DNA of 64,000 nucleotides from Rapana venosa (Eukaryota; Mollusca; Gastropoda; Neogastropoda; Muricidae). The notes below the pieces were generated by a model. The model was not told the origin of the DNA, did no database searches, and was given only the letters and a program-made list of their open reading frames with translations. A program made the translations under genes and the position numbers. Below are positions 10,419 through 40,135 of this stretch, in pieces. Location of the stretch: assembly GCA_028751875.1 (NCBI GenBank), contig CM054144.1, positions 22,544,526 to 22,608,525 of the forward strand, given 5' to 3'. Within the stretch, counting starts at the first letter, position 1. Every line of letters starts with the position of its first letter.

Positions 10419-12640
10419 CATTTCTTTTCTGCCATGATTTCCAAAGCCTCCCTGCTTTGAAGCTTCACACATAGAGCTAAATATGTGATTAACAATTCAG
10501 AGAGAGGATAATCTGGTGAGGATTTTCTTTTGAAATAGATGTCAGGAAAGAATTCCCTTTTAGCTATGATAACCCACTTTCCCTTTGCAGTTTCTCCTTC
10601 ATTCCTCTATCAATCTGAAATTGATTTATGAACTAGTTTATAAATATCATTACTACGACATTAGGCTAGCTCAGATTAAAGCTTCAGGATTGTCAAGTTT
10701 GTGATTTAAAAGAAAACAACCCACAAACACAGGGGAAAGGGGGTTGCTACATCAGTAAAACTTGTTGATGGTCTGTGTTGACCAAATAGGGTAAGTATTC
10801 ACCAAGCTGAGCTCCATGATTGATATAACTTTTAAAATTTGCAGTTTATGTGGCTGAACTGGAGATGATCCTTAGTGATATATTACTTAATTTAGTTTAC
10901 AACAGATGTACTTCATGTAGCACTCTAGTTTTCAACAGACAGACACTGACACACTGAGACACTACAGCACTGAACACTACCAAAAAGTAATCCAGATAAG
11001 TGCAAGTCTTGTGTGGATGTCTGCGTCACACTGGCCTGACATTGATTGATTGCTTTATGCATGTGGACTTACAGCTTTAGGATTGTGACAGAAAACATGT
11101 GTGGGTGTGGCTGTGCATGATGGCTAGGATTAGCCTCATTAGGGATAAAGAAGTGTCGCTAAAATCAATGGCAGTGATGCTTGTCATTGGGGTTTTGCCA
11201 GAGTTCCTTTTAATTTTGAGTAATTGCATAATTAGTAGTTGTCAGGACTAAATCCACTTCACTTTTTTTGGTGGTTGCTATGACATGAAATGCACAGGTC
11301 TATAGACTGAAGGATGATCTCTGAGCTGTGCCCTACAGTGAACCAAATGGTACATCACAACCTGTTGTCAGTGTTATGTGATGAACTGTACATGGTGTAT
11401 GATTATGGTTATGACTCTTGTGATATTATATATATATATATATCTTATATGTTTGGCAGGACTGGACTGCCGTTAATTTGTTAATTCATATGATGTTACT
11501 GTTAGTCACACATGCATTTAGATTAAAAAAAAAAATGAATTTCAGCATAAAATGCCAATGTACCCACTCCTGTCCATTATGCAAGTGAGCATGCATCATA
11601 GTATACATATTCTATGTCCATGCTTGCAGTTGTACTCGGTCATGCACATGGCATAGGTACAGACATAAAATAAAATACATGTATGCATGCATAACATATA
11701 AACTTGTATACATTTGCAAATCATATGCATGCACATGCATACATGTAATATGTGTACATGTGTATGCATGATCACACACACATAAATACACATACATGCA
11801 TACATTATTTTATACTTTTGTGCACTGGAAATATTCATCATGATTCATGTTTATCACATCAGTTGCTAGTCATGAATGTTAACTGTAATCATATCGTATA
11901 AAAGCAGACAGAATGACAGTCCAAATTGTCATGAACACATAAAAACAAATCAATTATATATAATATTGAAGAAAAGGAGAAACAACACAAAAACCACAAC
12001 AAAACAAAACAAAACAATCACTTGCAGAGCTCCATTAACTGGTTGTGCATAGCATCTATAGCTCTACAAGCTTTTATTTTTATTTTTAATTTCAACCCAA
12101 CTACTTTTTCTTCTGCGTGTGTGTGAGAGAGACATGTGGAGAGGGGGTGGGGATGTGCTGGGAGGAGGGTTGTGAAAATGCATGCATATATGATACAGTT
12201 ACTTTATGACTTGTGAAGGATTAGTACTTTATACTACCCACATGGGATTAAAAAAATGTTTTGTAAAATGTCACCAAAAAAAATGCTGTAAACTATTTTC
12301 ATGCTTTTGCATAGAAACTTAGAAGATGATGCATCTTTAAAAAAAACAAAAAACAAATCTAATGTAGTGCAGAGGTTCAGTACAAATAGGTGTGTATGTT
12401 CAGTGTATGTCATGTGATCAATAATCATTATTGTTGAGATTTGATGAAAGGCGTAGACAGTTTCAGCTTTGTATTATCAGACTGAAAGTGTATCATAGTT
12501 ATACCGTCTTCTTCCATCGTGACATTTGGAATCTGAATCACTCCCAGGCACATCAGGATCAGTGTAAGGGGTGCGTTGTAGTTACCAATCACTGAATCAA
12601 TGTGATGAAAATTTGCTGAATGCGTGCAGCACAAGACTAG
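9640..12640. other. Region upstream of PP2C; no gene recognised
   Basis: AT-rich sequence with one CA run (10361-10417) and ATGCAT/ACATGT-rich DNA near 11,580-11,800. It may contain the phosphatase promoter and any 5' untranslated exon, but neither could be placed. Confidence 0.5.
10361..10417. repeat. (CA)n microsatellite
   Basis: An uninterrupted CA run. Confidence 0.97.
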
Positions 12641-12647
12641 GACAAGC

Positions 12648-28889
<16,242 letters not shown>

Positions 28890-29850
28890 ACCTGGCCCTG
28901 ACCGTGTGCATGGGGTAGGGGGATTTGTGAGAGAATGGTTGACGAGAAGGAGTGGTGAGGTTGCTCTGTTGTATAATTTATTTTCATCTTACTTTTTATG
29001 CCATGTGTGTCAGAAAGAGAGAGAGAGAGAGAAGAGGATGGAATGTGATGTTGGATAGTATAAAAGTGGACCGTACAGTAGCTGAATGCCTGTGAAGAAG
29101 AAAAGATTATATATATTTTATTTATTGTCCTTTGATTGCAAAGGTTGGTTTAAATGAAAAATATTTCCCTTCAGATTTTAATATTCAAGGAGAGCTGTTT
29201 TAGCATGGTATTAATGTTGAAAGTGTGTATATTTGTGTACAGTTTAAAACAAAGAGTAAAAGAAGAAAAAAAAAAGAGTGGCTTGGACTCTGGTGTGTCA
29301 TAATTGTTGATGTTTCCACTGTTTTGAATGTGATAATGGGGTTTTGTTTTCCAGCATGTGTGATGTGTGGCACATTTGCTGGCTGGTGCAGTTACAACTG
29401 TGTTGTGAAACATGTAGCGCTCAGCTCTCATCCACCTGTGGGTCAATGTTTGCCATGTAACCCATTGTACATGATCTTTATTTGTCTTCCTTGCTTTCTT
29501 CATGCTCTCTATGTTTTTTGTTTGATTTCGTATCTCATAGGCATTGCACCTTTTATTTAGTTTGCTTCATTGTAATATTGTTTATGGTGACTTCATGTTT
29601 TTGGTTTCTCAACTCGCAAGAGTTTTTGTTGAATGTCTGTTCCTGTTTGACACACTTCTTACATTCTAACCTTGATGTATTCACCTCTTATCCCGGCTTT
29701 CATTATGGCAGGCACATGAGAATTGAGATGTGGATTTAGAAGTTTAGGAAACATTTGTTGATTAAATACAGAGTTTGGAAGAAAAGTAAAACGGCACAAA
29801 AGCAAAGCTACTAACTATAATACTGACATCAAACAGATCATCTAATGAAT

Positions 29851-29856
29851 AATAAA
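29851..29856 (+). promoter_or_regulatory. Candidate poly(A) signal AATAAA, proximal
   Basis: This AATAAA hexamer lies about 960 bp after the PP2C stop codon. It is a plausible but unproven cleavage signal; other hexamers occur at 35828-35833 and 35865-35870. Confidence 0.25.
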
Positions 29857-31600
29857 ACAGTAGCCCAGAGGCATACTTTTATATTATAGGTAAAAGAAAA
29901 AGCTGTATTTGTCAGTGAGAACAAATCTTTTGTTGTTTTGAGTATCTGTAGGCCCAGTGAAACATGCAGTGACAGACAATCATGACTTGCTAGTGCCTTC
30001 GTCTTTGTCTTGCAATTCCCAAAGGGAGTTAACCATGTACCACCTACACACCAAGAGCAGACTTTACTTAATTGGAAAAATCAAAGACTGATCTTGGTGC
30101 CATTGTATATCTGCAAAGGGTAATAATCAGACAGGAGGGTGAACTACCCAACTGCAACAGCATTAAAACCTCAATGGCAACAATTTCAACACTGAAGGCT
30201 TCAAATATTTATCATTAGATTGATTGATTTTTCTCTGCTGTTCAGATTTTTCTTTTTGTTGTTAAAAAAAACAACAACCCAAAATTAGCGGAGTATTCTC
30301 TGCTTTGTTGCACGAACATGCTGGAGAGTTAAATGGTGTCTGCTGAAAATGTTCACACAGTAAACGTGGGTCAAAAAGTGAGAATGATTTAGCTCCATGC
30401 TGAGGCAGTGTAAACCAAATTGTCACATCTGTGAATTTTTAACTAAACTTCTAAATAACTGTACCTGTTATTGGCCTATTTGCACCCCCTCCTTTTATGG
30501 AGGATGTGAAATATACTGCTCCTGCTTCCCTCTTTCCTATCTTCCTTTGACTTTCCCCTTTTATTCGGAAATGCCACACTGTCTTCTCCATTTATTATCC
30601 ACACAGTCCCCACCGTTCTACTTTTCCCCTCCCTACTTTTCCAGTCCTATCAGTTTTTCTGCCATGTTTTTCTCTCAGGACACTTGACAAAACTACAGTG
30701 TGTCACTGAGGCAAATGTGATGAGGCCAATCATCACAATGTCCTTCTTCCATAGTCCCATCATGTGGAGTATTGCTAAATTTTGTGCCATGATAAAAATC
30801 TAAACCATTCTTGTCAGCTTCAGAGATTGCCATGTATCTATGATCTCGAGTTCACTGAGTCTTGAAGGCTTTAAAAAAATATACATATAAAAAGTGTTTT
30901 CTGTCAAAAACGCGTTTTGAGGATTTTTTTCTCTGCCTAGTCGTTCTTAACGTTTAAGAATGTAGTATTACAATACCTGGATGGCTGGATGCTTGTAATA
31001 CCCTGCTAACCTCCAGCACAGGTACAATAATGTCATTGTGATGATTTGCATCCCATGCTAGGGATAGACTTATGAAATAAATTAGATACCAAGATTAGAG
31101 TGTGACATTAACCCCTTTTACAGGCTCTGCCTTCCCCTCACCTGAATTTTAAAGACCGATGTGAAAAGTAACATAAATTACAGTGGAAAATAGCAAGTGG
31201 TTATTGGCAGAGAAAAATTATGGGTTTTTTAATGCGTGTGTGTGTGTGTGCATGCGTGTGTGTGTATGTGTATAAATAGGATTGGAGTTAGACTGGTTAA
31301 AAAACAAAAAAAACCCTCTTTTATTGTCAAGGAAACACACACACACATGCACATGTGCAGACTCACATACACACTACTCACACAATAGCATGTCACATTC
31401 TAACACATAGGAAAGTGTGAAGTTCAGAAGACTTGATGCAGTTTCAACAAGAAGTAACTGATTTGAAATGTTTCCTGATTCAGTACCATTGGCTCTTTAA
31501 ATGCAGCAAATGTACACTGAATAGTGGACATTCACAACACCATAGAAATGGTTCCAAAGTATTTTCGGTGGTTTTGGAGGGTAAGGTTTTACTGCTTTTC

Positions 31601-31604
<4 letters not shown>

Positions 31605-31631
<27 letters not shown>

Positions 31632-31632
31632 T
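31605..31632. repeat. (GT)n microsatellite
   Basis: A short uninterrupted GT run. Confidence 0.95.
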
Positions 31633-32665
31633 TAACAGATTCGCTGCTGCAGCTGCCAAAAAACCAAAACAACACCCCCCTACCCCCCACTCCCCCAAAC
31701 CACTTGTGAAAAAGGGGTCAGATACTTTTTATTTCTTTTTCAGTTGATACAGGTTTTCCACCAATTCAGCAGACACCTTTAATCACTCAAAAAATGGACC
31801 ATTAAAATCTCATTGGTGTCATTACATGTCGACCAGATATGGATCATGTCCTCTGCTTTTCTTGAGGTTGACTCATCATTCTCTGTCTTTCATCATAGTC
31901 ATATTTTTCTTATTCCCTTTCATCTTTTTTCACCATTCTTATTCTCATATCTTATTTCTTATTTTCATTTCTGTATGGCTACACTTGTCTCTCTCTTTTT
32001 GAAAGTGGAGCAAGCATGTTCTTCACGGTTTGACTTGAACAATTATTTGCTTGTATTTTGAAAGTACCATAAATGTATCAGTTTTATATGCAGCATGAAT
32101 TTGCAGATGTTGAGGAAGATGGTGTATTGTGTGTTGGTTTGTTTTATGCCTGTTTGGGGTTTTATTGGACTCATGCATTGTGCTATGTTAATCTCTGTAG
32201 ACTTTTTTGAATGATGTGAAAGCAGATGAGCATGAGTGTTATTGTTCAACTGCTTCTGCTGTTATTTATGTTGGATAGTTTTGTTGTGTTCAGATTAAAG
32301 TTGATCAAGTTCATACATGAATCATTAATTCTGTAAGAGATTGTAAATTTTCAAATGTTAGTTCTTATTTTTGATCAGCCCCAGGTCAGAAGACAGCCTT
32401 GTCGCTGCCTAAGAATAGGATTGCGAAAAACAGATTTAAAAAGAAATGGCCTACAATTTTGAGGGGGGCAAGGGCAAGAGTTGAGGAAGAAAGTATTTGG
32501 TTTTAGCTTGAAAATGGCATTATTTAGATGGGCATAAATCATAAGACTTTTTGTTTTCTGTCTAAAATGTCTATTAATCACCCACCTGTATTTGTAAGTT
32601 TTGCTTGCTCCCAAACACATGAAGATGAACATGAAAGTTCTCCAGCTCAAAATGTTTTAAGGTTA

Positions 32666-32668
<3 letters not shown>

Positions 32669-32710
<42 letters not shown>
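32669..32710. repeat. (GT)n microsatellite
   Basis: An uninterrupted GT run. Confidence 0.97.
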
Positions 32711-32711
<1 letters not shown>

Positions 32712-33727
32712 AAAAGCATAGCATCTTGTACTCTGTGTTTTAATAGATTATTTGCTGCTTTCACAGAAGCACTGGGTTGTGGGGATTCACAAAAAAAACC
32801 CAACCCACATGATAGGAATAGTTCAAATTATTCAGACTTTTCATTTTCAAAGGTTTATGATGAACATATATTCAGCAAAGAATAATGTATCTGATGTTTT
32901 AAGAAGACTTATACTGCACCCCCACCCATATTCTACTCCAACCCGTACCTCCCACCACTCTTTTTGAGCTTGTATCTTTTCCTCAAACCTGCTTATGCCT
33001 TTTATCCAAATATATAAGTCAGTGTGTCCGAGAAGAGCAAGCTCAGCTTTTTTGCATTGTTAGCTTAAACGTGTTGAAGATCTTCCAGAGAGATAGAGAG
33101 AATAGAGAGAGTGGCATGTTCTTTGTCCTTTCAGGATTGCCTTCGAGATTAGCTAATGGAAAAACAAGATCGAGGAAGAAGCCATAAGTGTGGTGTGCTG
33201 GTTGTAGCCTTTGCATTGTGTCTTACAGCTTTTTCTATACTCTTTTGGGATGCCGCTAGTGCTTGTTCACGCTGTCGTGTTCTTCCTTTGCAGTTGTGAT
33301 TACCCGTGCCCGCCCACCCCCAAAAACCAAAGTGAAAGAAAAGGAGACAGAAATGAGATACATTATTTTTGGGAGATATTGTGTTTTGCTCTGGATACTG
33401 TTTGTAGATGCTTGAATATGTGAAGGCCTTACCATTTGCCCTTTGCCCTTGGAGGTTTGTCTGATTTTATTTTGAATGTTTTTTTAAAAATGTGCAAGTA
33501 ACTATTTAGCATGTCCCCTTTACCTTAGTTATTTCCTGTCTAAGCTGAAAACTAATCCCTTTATTTATCTTTGATCACTCAAACTATCAGGCGTATGCGG
33601 CTGCACACATACATATGTACACATGAAAGTGTATGCATTCATATTCAAACAAGCATATAGACACATACACAGACATACAGACACAGACAACCACTCAAAC
33701 ATACGCACGCACGCACACACACACACA

Positions 33728-33892
33728 TCTTGTGCACACGTTAAAACCCGTTCTGCTTTTCGGAAGAGCAGGCCATTATGTGCCGTGGGAACGGATGACA
33801 TTTACAAAACTGCATACACATGGGGACTGGATGTAGAAAAGCACATCAGTGCTTATTTCATTATTCTTGAAATTAAAGAATAATAAAATAAA
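33728..33892 (+). mobile_element. SINE 3' fragment
   Basis: It starts within the body (cttgtgcacacgttaaaacc) and continues through aggccattatgtgcc, ggggactggatgtagaaaag and gcacatcagtgcttatttc to an (aataa) tail. No tRNA head; it follows a CA-rich tract. Confidence 0.75.
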
Positions 33893-35827
33893 CACTCACA
33901 CATGCACACCATAGCAAAATGAACCATCACACATGTATTGTCTTGGTGATAGGCAGCATCACAAGTTTAATCTATTTTTGTAAGACATTTTTTTACCCCA
34001 CCACTTTAACAAAGGGTGCTAAATTTTGAAGCTCAAGACTCATCAACACCAGCTGATTGCTTGCTAAAGCCATAGGGTAAGTTCATACCAAACATGAACA
34101 TAGATCATGGTCACAGACTTAAACATTCAGTGTTGCCTGATTCAGATGGGAAAATCAGCAGTCGCGGCAAGAGATTATGGTGGTGGTGTTCCATGGCCTT
34201 GTCAGGTTTGACCCTTCACTGTTCGAGAATAGAGGACAACTTGCCGTTTGTGTAGTGTTGTGCATTCATCGCGACGTCATTCCGTGATAGCCATCTGTTT
34301 CCATCCATCTTTGGTGTGAGCATACCTGTACTGTAGACAGTCTAACAGTTGAAAGGATGTCACCCTCATGATGATAACATCCTGTAATTGTCACTTGTTG
34401 CCACGTGTTGAAATATAGAATGTAAATTGTGATTGAAAAGCTTTAAATTGGTGATTGGAAACATTTATTGCCAAAGTAGGCAATCGTTCTTAACGTGTGA
34501 CTGTGATGTTTGAATTGCTTAGCATATTACTGTTTCACAAAGCAAAATAGCATATGTTTCAGCTATTGTCACCTCTCTATGATCATTTTATTCTACCAAA
34601 TCTTATTATAAATGTAAAGATTTATGTTGATAAATTTTCTAGCTCGTAGAAATGTGAATAGTAAGGAATATACACCATAGCAAGGCAAGGAGTGTAGCTG
34701 CTTAATTAAGTGCATGAATTAAAACATTGTAGAGCTCTGTTTTCAAAAACAGGAGAGAGAGAGACACACACACACACAGAGAAAAAACAAAAATGTGTAA
34801 AGGAGATACAGTCACAAGGGAATTACTCGAGGAGAGAGACATCACATAGAAACCCATCACAGATTGTCAAGCATGACTTTACCATGTCCATCAGGTACCC
34901 ATTCTCCTCCCCCCCCAAAAAAAAAAAACAAAAAAAAAAACACCCCACCAACAAAGCAAACCTTCCTTTTGTCTGCTGGTTCTCAGTCATATCTGTATTG
35001 GTGATGATTTTTGTTATTGTTGTATGTTTGCTTTTTTCCCTTTTGTCTCTTCCCTCCCCCTCTTTCCACCAGCAAGAAGAAAACATTTGTAGAAGCATGA
35101 TTAAGGCTAGTTCGGTGATTGAACAAAACAAACAAACAAAATATTCGCCTTTGGAGTCAGCCTGGTCACAGAGGCCTAGCAAATTGTTATGACAGTAGAA
35201 GAGTACATGGAGATCCTTAAGATGGTTCATACTCTTGTCTGCCCTGGTGCAGTCATAGAATGTTTGAAATCAGGCATAAATGTGCGTTTAGGGAAAGTTG
35301 AGGGGAGGGGGGATGGGAGTGGTTAGGAAACAGTATTGCTCAGTGTTTGTGTACTAATATCTTCTTGTTATAGTGTACAATAAGCCAAGATGCATTATTT
35401 CACATAATGGGATTTTTTTAATGCTGAAAGAAATATAAGTTGTTGGTTGTTTTTTTAAATATAGTTAAAGTCTAAATTCCTGTACACTTTTCTGTCTGTT
35501 TTCCTCTATTCTTATATATGGTGGATTTGTTTCTTGCATCTTCATTTTATGGTTTTCCCCCACATCCTTCACTATTATCTTTGTAGTTTTGGCCTTCTGC
35601 ATCCCGATTATCCTAGCCTTCCTTCCTTTAGTGTTGTGTGTTCTGCCTTTGGGGATGTGAGAGCTTCAGTTTATGTTGCCATTGTTTATGTCATTGATAT
35701 TCCAGTCATGAAAAGTCAGATTTCAGATGATCTCACTTGTCGCTTGTGCATTTTCACTTGTTCACTGTATGATCCTAAAGTTGGGAGCCTCCCAGTCCCT
35801 TCTCACTCATGTTCCTTGTAAATAAGA

Positions 35828-35870
35828 ATAAAACTGTGTACATGTATATATATATATCTTATGAAATAAA
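35828..35870 (+). promoter_or_regulatory. Paired candidate distal poly(A) signals
   Basis: Two AATAAA hexamers (35828-35833 and 35865-35870) are followed by a TG/T-rich stretch (cagtatgttttattcc), the usual layout of a cleavage site. If used by the phosphatase gene they would give a 3' UTR of about 7 kb. They could equally belong to another, unrecognised transcript. Confidence 0.25.
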
Positions 35871-36458
35871 CAGTATGTTTTATTCCAAAGGAATACCTTG
35901 TGAATGAAATAGTTAGTCAAAATATGTACTGTGTAATTTTAAGAAACTATGGAAGCATTTTGATTGGGATGGGTTGGGGGGGGGGGGGGAGGAAAAAAAA
36001 TCCATGTTATAGCCGTATAGTCAGAGAAAGATTGCGCATATCTTTAAAATTTCTCCATTTTAGATGCTTTGTCGTTATCATTCAAACTGCCCTCTGTTTT
36101 CGTTATTCTTGGTCCATGATAAGACTATTTTTGATGGATTGGGATTATTTTTTTCTGTGTAAAAAGAAAGCCCAGTTGAGCATCTTTTTTAAAATCACTT
36201 TTATGATTTTAGTTGTTTGTGTTACATTTTTTAGAACTTGATTTTTGGTTTTCAGTTTTGGTTTGCTGTATTATTCTGTTGGTGATAGATATGCAGTTGA
36301 TTATTGATATAACAGATGTACAGTTTGCTTGGAAATTTTGATTTTGATTTGAATGTTTTTTGTTCTTTTGTTCTTTTCGAAACGTAGATTTGATGCCGAA
36401 ATTTGAATTTTGCAACATGTTAGCTTTGCTAGTATGGGTTGAGATTTGGTTGCATTGC

Positions 36459-36465
<7 letters not shown>

Positions 36466-36489
<24 letters not shown>

Positions 36490-36575
36490 CATTGTTTTAT
36501 TGTATTTTCTTTCTAGTTTTGATTATGTTGACTGATTTTTGTTTTATGGTCTCTGACTTCTTCTTTCCATTGTCA

Positions 36576-36649
<74 letters not shown>

Positions 36650-36650
36650 A
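36466..36650. repeat. Poly-G and (CT)n tracts
   Basis: A G run at about 36467-36489 and a CT run at about 36580-36650. Confidence 0.95.
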
Positions 36651-37386
36651 CTTTATCTTCATCTGTCTGTCATCTCATTTGAATTTTCTCCCCATTTTTC
36701 CTTTCTCTTTGTATTTACTCGCATGTTTATCTGTGGATGCAATGTGTTAACAAAATCTTCCAAATGAAATAAATGGAGATTTTTTTTAAAATCTACAGTT
36801 ATCATTAACATGTTGCTTGTGTTCTGCAAACTTTTTAAGTGATGTGGTCAGAGTGGCTTGCTTCCATTGGTTTTATTAACTCATGTACTTGTGTCAACTG
36901 ATCTAAACAGGTGAGTTGATAAAACTGCTAGATCCAAGACTGCATGTGTGACTGAAGTGTGGGAACATACGGATCGATGAAACCACTAGACTCGGGGTTC
37001 ATGTGTCTAGTCTCTAATGCGTGAGCCATGTCATGAGTTACGTCTCTGCCACATCGCTTGAGGAAAGCCTGGCTTTCAGCCCAAAAGCTTGCAGAAAACG
37101 AGCAGCATGCCGACAACCCTAGTTTTGAACTCTTCATTTATTTAATGCAAGTAAAAGGAAACAGCCTATTTCCACTAAAGAAATACCAGTTATCTCTTAG
37201 CAATAGTGAATGATGCAACGACAAAAATAGGTGGTGTACAAGAGATAAGATTCTTTCCAGTATTGGAACTTAAAAGTCTTTCCCTCCAGTTGCAAGAAGC
37301 AGACAAGCATGTGACTGTGTGCTTGCATGCAGAAACATACACACTTATACTTTCATGTACATAGTTGCTGTATCAGTGTGCCCACA

Positions 37387-37390
<4 letters not shown>

Positions 37391-37432
<42 letters not shown>

Positions 37433-37614
37433 TGCACATGCACCCCCTCCCCCCACACACACACTCACTGCACATACATATATGCTTGTGCATGCACATT
37501 TACACACACACACACACACACATTTACACACACACACACACACATTTACACACACACACATACACACACACATTTACACACACACACTCATACACACACA
37601 CACCACACACACAC

Positions 37615-37672
<58 letters not shown>
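37391..37672. repeat. (TA)n and long CA-rich tract
   Basis: A TA run at about 37391-37429; then CA repeats with periodic TTTA interruptions (catttacacacaca units) at 37490-37590 and pure CA to 37672. Confidence 0.95.
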
Positions 37673-37673
<1 letters not shown>

Positions 37674-40060
37674 GAGTTTCACTATCACAACAGAACTTTG
37701 AGCCAGGAATAAACATTCCATGTGGAAGCTTGCCTTACACTTGCTGTTATTCTTTGCATAACGAAAAAAGAAAGCAATAAGAAAGAAAATGATAATAGTC
37801 TGTTACTGCATTGTTATGTCTGCTTGGCAGCAAGTTCATGGCACTGTACTGTACCACAGGCCAGTTTGAAACTGCAAGCAAGGGATGCAGAGCATCAAGG
37901 ACACGGAATAAATTCTACCAGTGTAAATTGAAGGGGAAAGAGTGTTTTATGAAATGTACAAAGCTGAAAATATGTATTTCAGTCATGAAGTACCCCTCCC
38001 TTTTATCTATTTATTTGTTCATCTGTTTGGATGAAAATGGTGACAAAAAGAAAAACACACATTTTGGATTGTTCAGAGGCCTGTAGACTATGAACTGAAA
38101 GGAGTGGGGTGTGGGAGAGTGTTCAGCAGCTGTTTAAAAACTTGTCGGTCCATGGATTATTAATTCTGTCAGTGTTCATTTTGAATGTAGTCCACAACTT
38201 TATAAATAGTTACCATTAGGTTTCCACAGCTGTGTCTTTGTCATTCTGACATGTAAAAAGATGAGGACATGGCGAACAAGATTTAGTTTATGGGTGTGAA
38301 GGACAAGAAACACCTGGAGAAACTTTCTGATCTGTACTTAAGTAGTTGTCATAGAGAAGAATGGGGGCATTGGGTGCCGGGGAACGTTCAGCAACAACAG
38401 CAGCAGTTTCTGCTGTTCTTCATTGAAATGTGAAATAAGGGGTAGTGTACATGTGTGTGTGTGTGTGTGAGACAGAAGAAGTGAAAGAAAGAGGTGTTTG
38501 GTTGACATACTCAAGTGGTAGCGTTAAATTGATCAGAGTTCGGCAAGGTACTTTTGTTTATTTTGATGATTTTTTTCCCCCCTCTATTGATCAGATTTTT
38601 AGTTTGGAGTATAGTCTCTTGAAGAAATGCATAGAAAAGTTTATGTAAACCAACCTTGTAGAAACCAGAGTTTGAAGATTGTTCACACATACTGTGTGGT
38701 GTTAAGGTGATTTTTTTTTTCTATCAAAATAAGAAAATACATTTCAACGGATGTAGTGAAAAATATAAGGAAACACTTCATGGAAAGACATTTTTTAAAA
38801 ACAATGTATTGATATTTTTGGGTATAATGAATGGATAGAACAAATATATCGTCAAAACCGTTCAGCCAAGAATACAAGTTTCCATTGTTGTGTGTACTAA
38901 ACCATGTTCTGCATAGAAGATGAGCTTTTCCTGTACATAGTGAAGTCAAAAGATTACACCTCTGGTTCAGTGCAGAAGAGATAGGTTCCTTCCTCAATAT
39001 ATAGTTAGTTTGATGTAGTCATGTAAAGAGAACCATTCACCTCACGTATTCTTTTTTTTTAATCACAAGGTCACATTTCCAGCATCAGTATCACTTTATC
39101 ACACACTGAGCATCTTGGCCAAAAGGATTTGTTTCCTCTTATCAAGGGGGGAAAACCCTAAGTCGCCCACCAAATACACAGACTCTAATTTAACAAAACT
39201 ATTGACACTAACTTAGTTCTGTGGCCTATTTAATTTCATTAGTTACTAACTTACCCGAGTGTCTTTTTACCGATTGAGTGAGGGAGTGCAGCTAAAAATT
39301 CGCTCTTCAGCATGTATTTGTGAGGGTTTGCTGGCTTTATCATTTGACAACACTCTGAGAAGACTCAAATGAAGTTGAAAGCTGGCAAAACTGACAATAA
39401 CTGTATTAATGAAAACTGCAGTTTTCAATAACTCAGATGGTAGAGAAATCATTTACTTGATTGTCTAACTTAAGCTTTCTGTACCACTGTGGTTCAGAGT
39501 ATGAGATTCGTCCCTTTTGATTAGAGTTTAAAGACCTATGCATATGTTTCGGTTTGTGTTTATTAGCCAGTGTAGTATTATTACTTGTTATCAGCATCTT
39601 TAAGTCTTTCAGTTGGAGACCTATACAATGTGTACACAAGCGTTTGTTGAGGTGGTGATGTCGTTTTGAACTGAACGCTTGGCGGCGAGACTGAACGTCA
39701 CTCCTGTTGTTGTATTACGATACCCTTAGTGTCTTTGAATCCAATCTGCTCAGAAACTTCTTCCATCTGTGTGTATATTTTGCTTGAATATGTGTATGTG
39801 TGTATGTGAGTGCTTGCTGGCCATTGGTCTGTTTGTATGTAACACTGCCTTAGACTTCCAAGCGAACACGTTCTGTCTTAAAAATGTGATGATGTATTGT
39901 TTCTTGTGGTGATATGTATTGACCTATTTATTGAAAAGGAGGAATGTGTTTTCTTAATGGCATTCTCCCATATAGTGTGCTGAGAAATACCATTAAAGCA
40001 ATAATCTCACCTTTTCTCTGCCTTTCTCACTCTCTCTGTTTCTCTCCATCTGCCTGTCCG

Positions 40061-40068
<8 letters not shown>

Positions 40069-40131
<63 letters not shown>
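40069..40131. repeat. (CT)n microsatellite
   Basis: An uninterrupted CT run after a CTGT-like lead-in. Confidence 0.97.

Positions 40132-40135
<4 letters not shown>

Larger units (their letters stand above)
28890..33720. other. PP2C downstream region, possible 3' UTR and spacer
   Basis: T-rich plus strand with two short GT runs. No coding exon, tRNA or recognisable transposon seen. Confidence 0.5.

Noticed and set aside
34710..35230. A 160-residue plus-strand frame and a 135-residue minus-strand frame
   Set aside because: They contain poly-A or poly-T translations and no conserved motif; no splice context supports them.
37319..37780. A 153-residue open frame rich in His and Thr
   Set aside because: It is a translation of CA and TA microsatellites.
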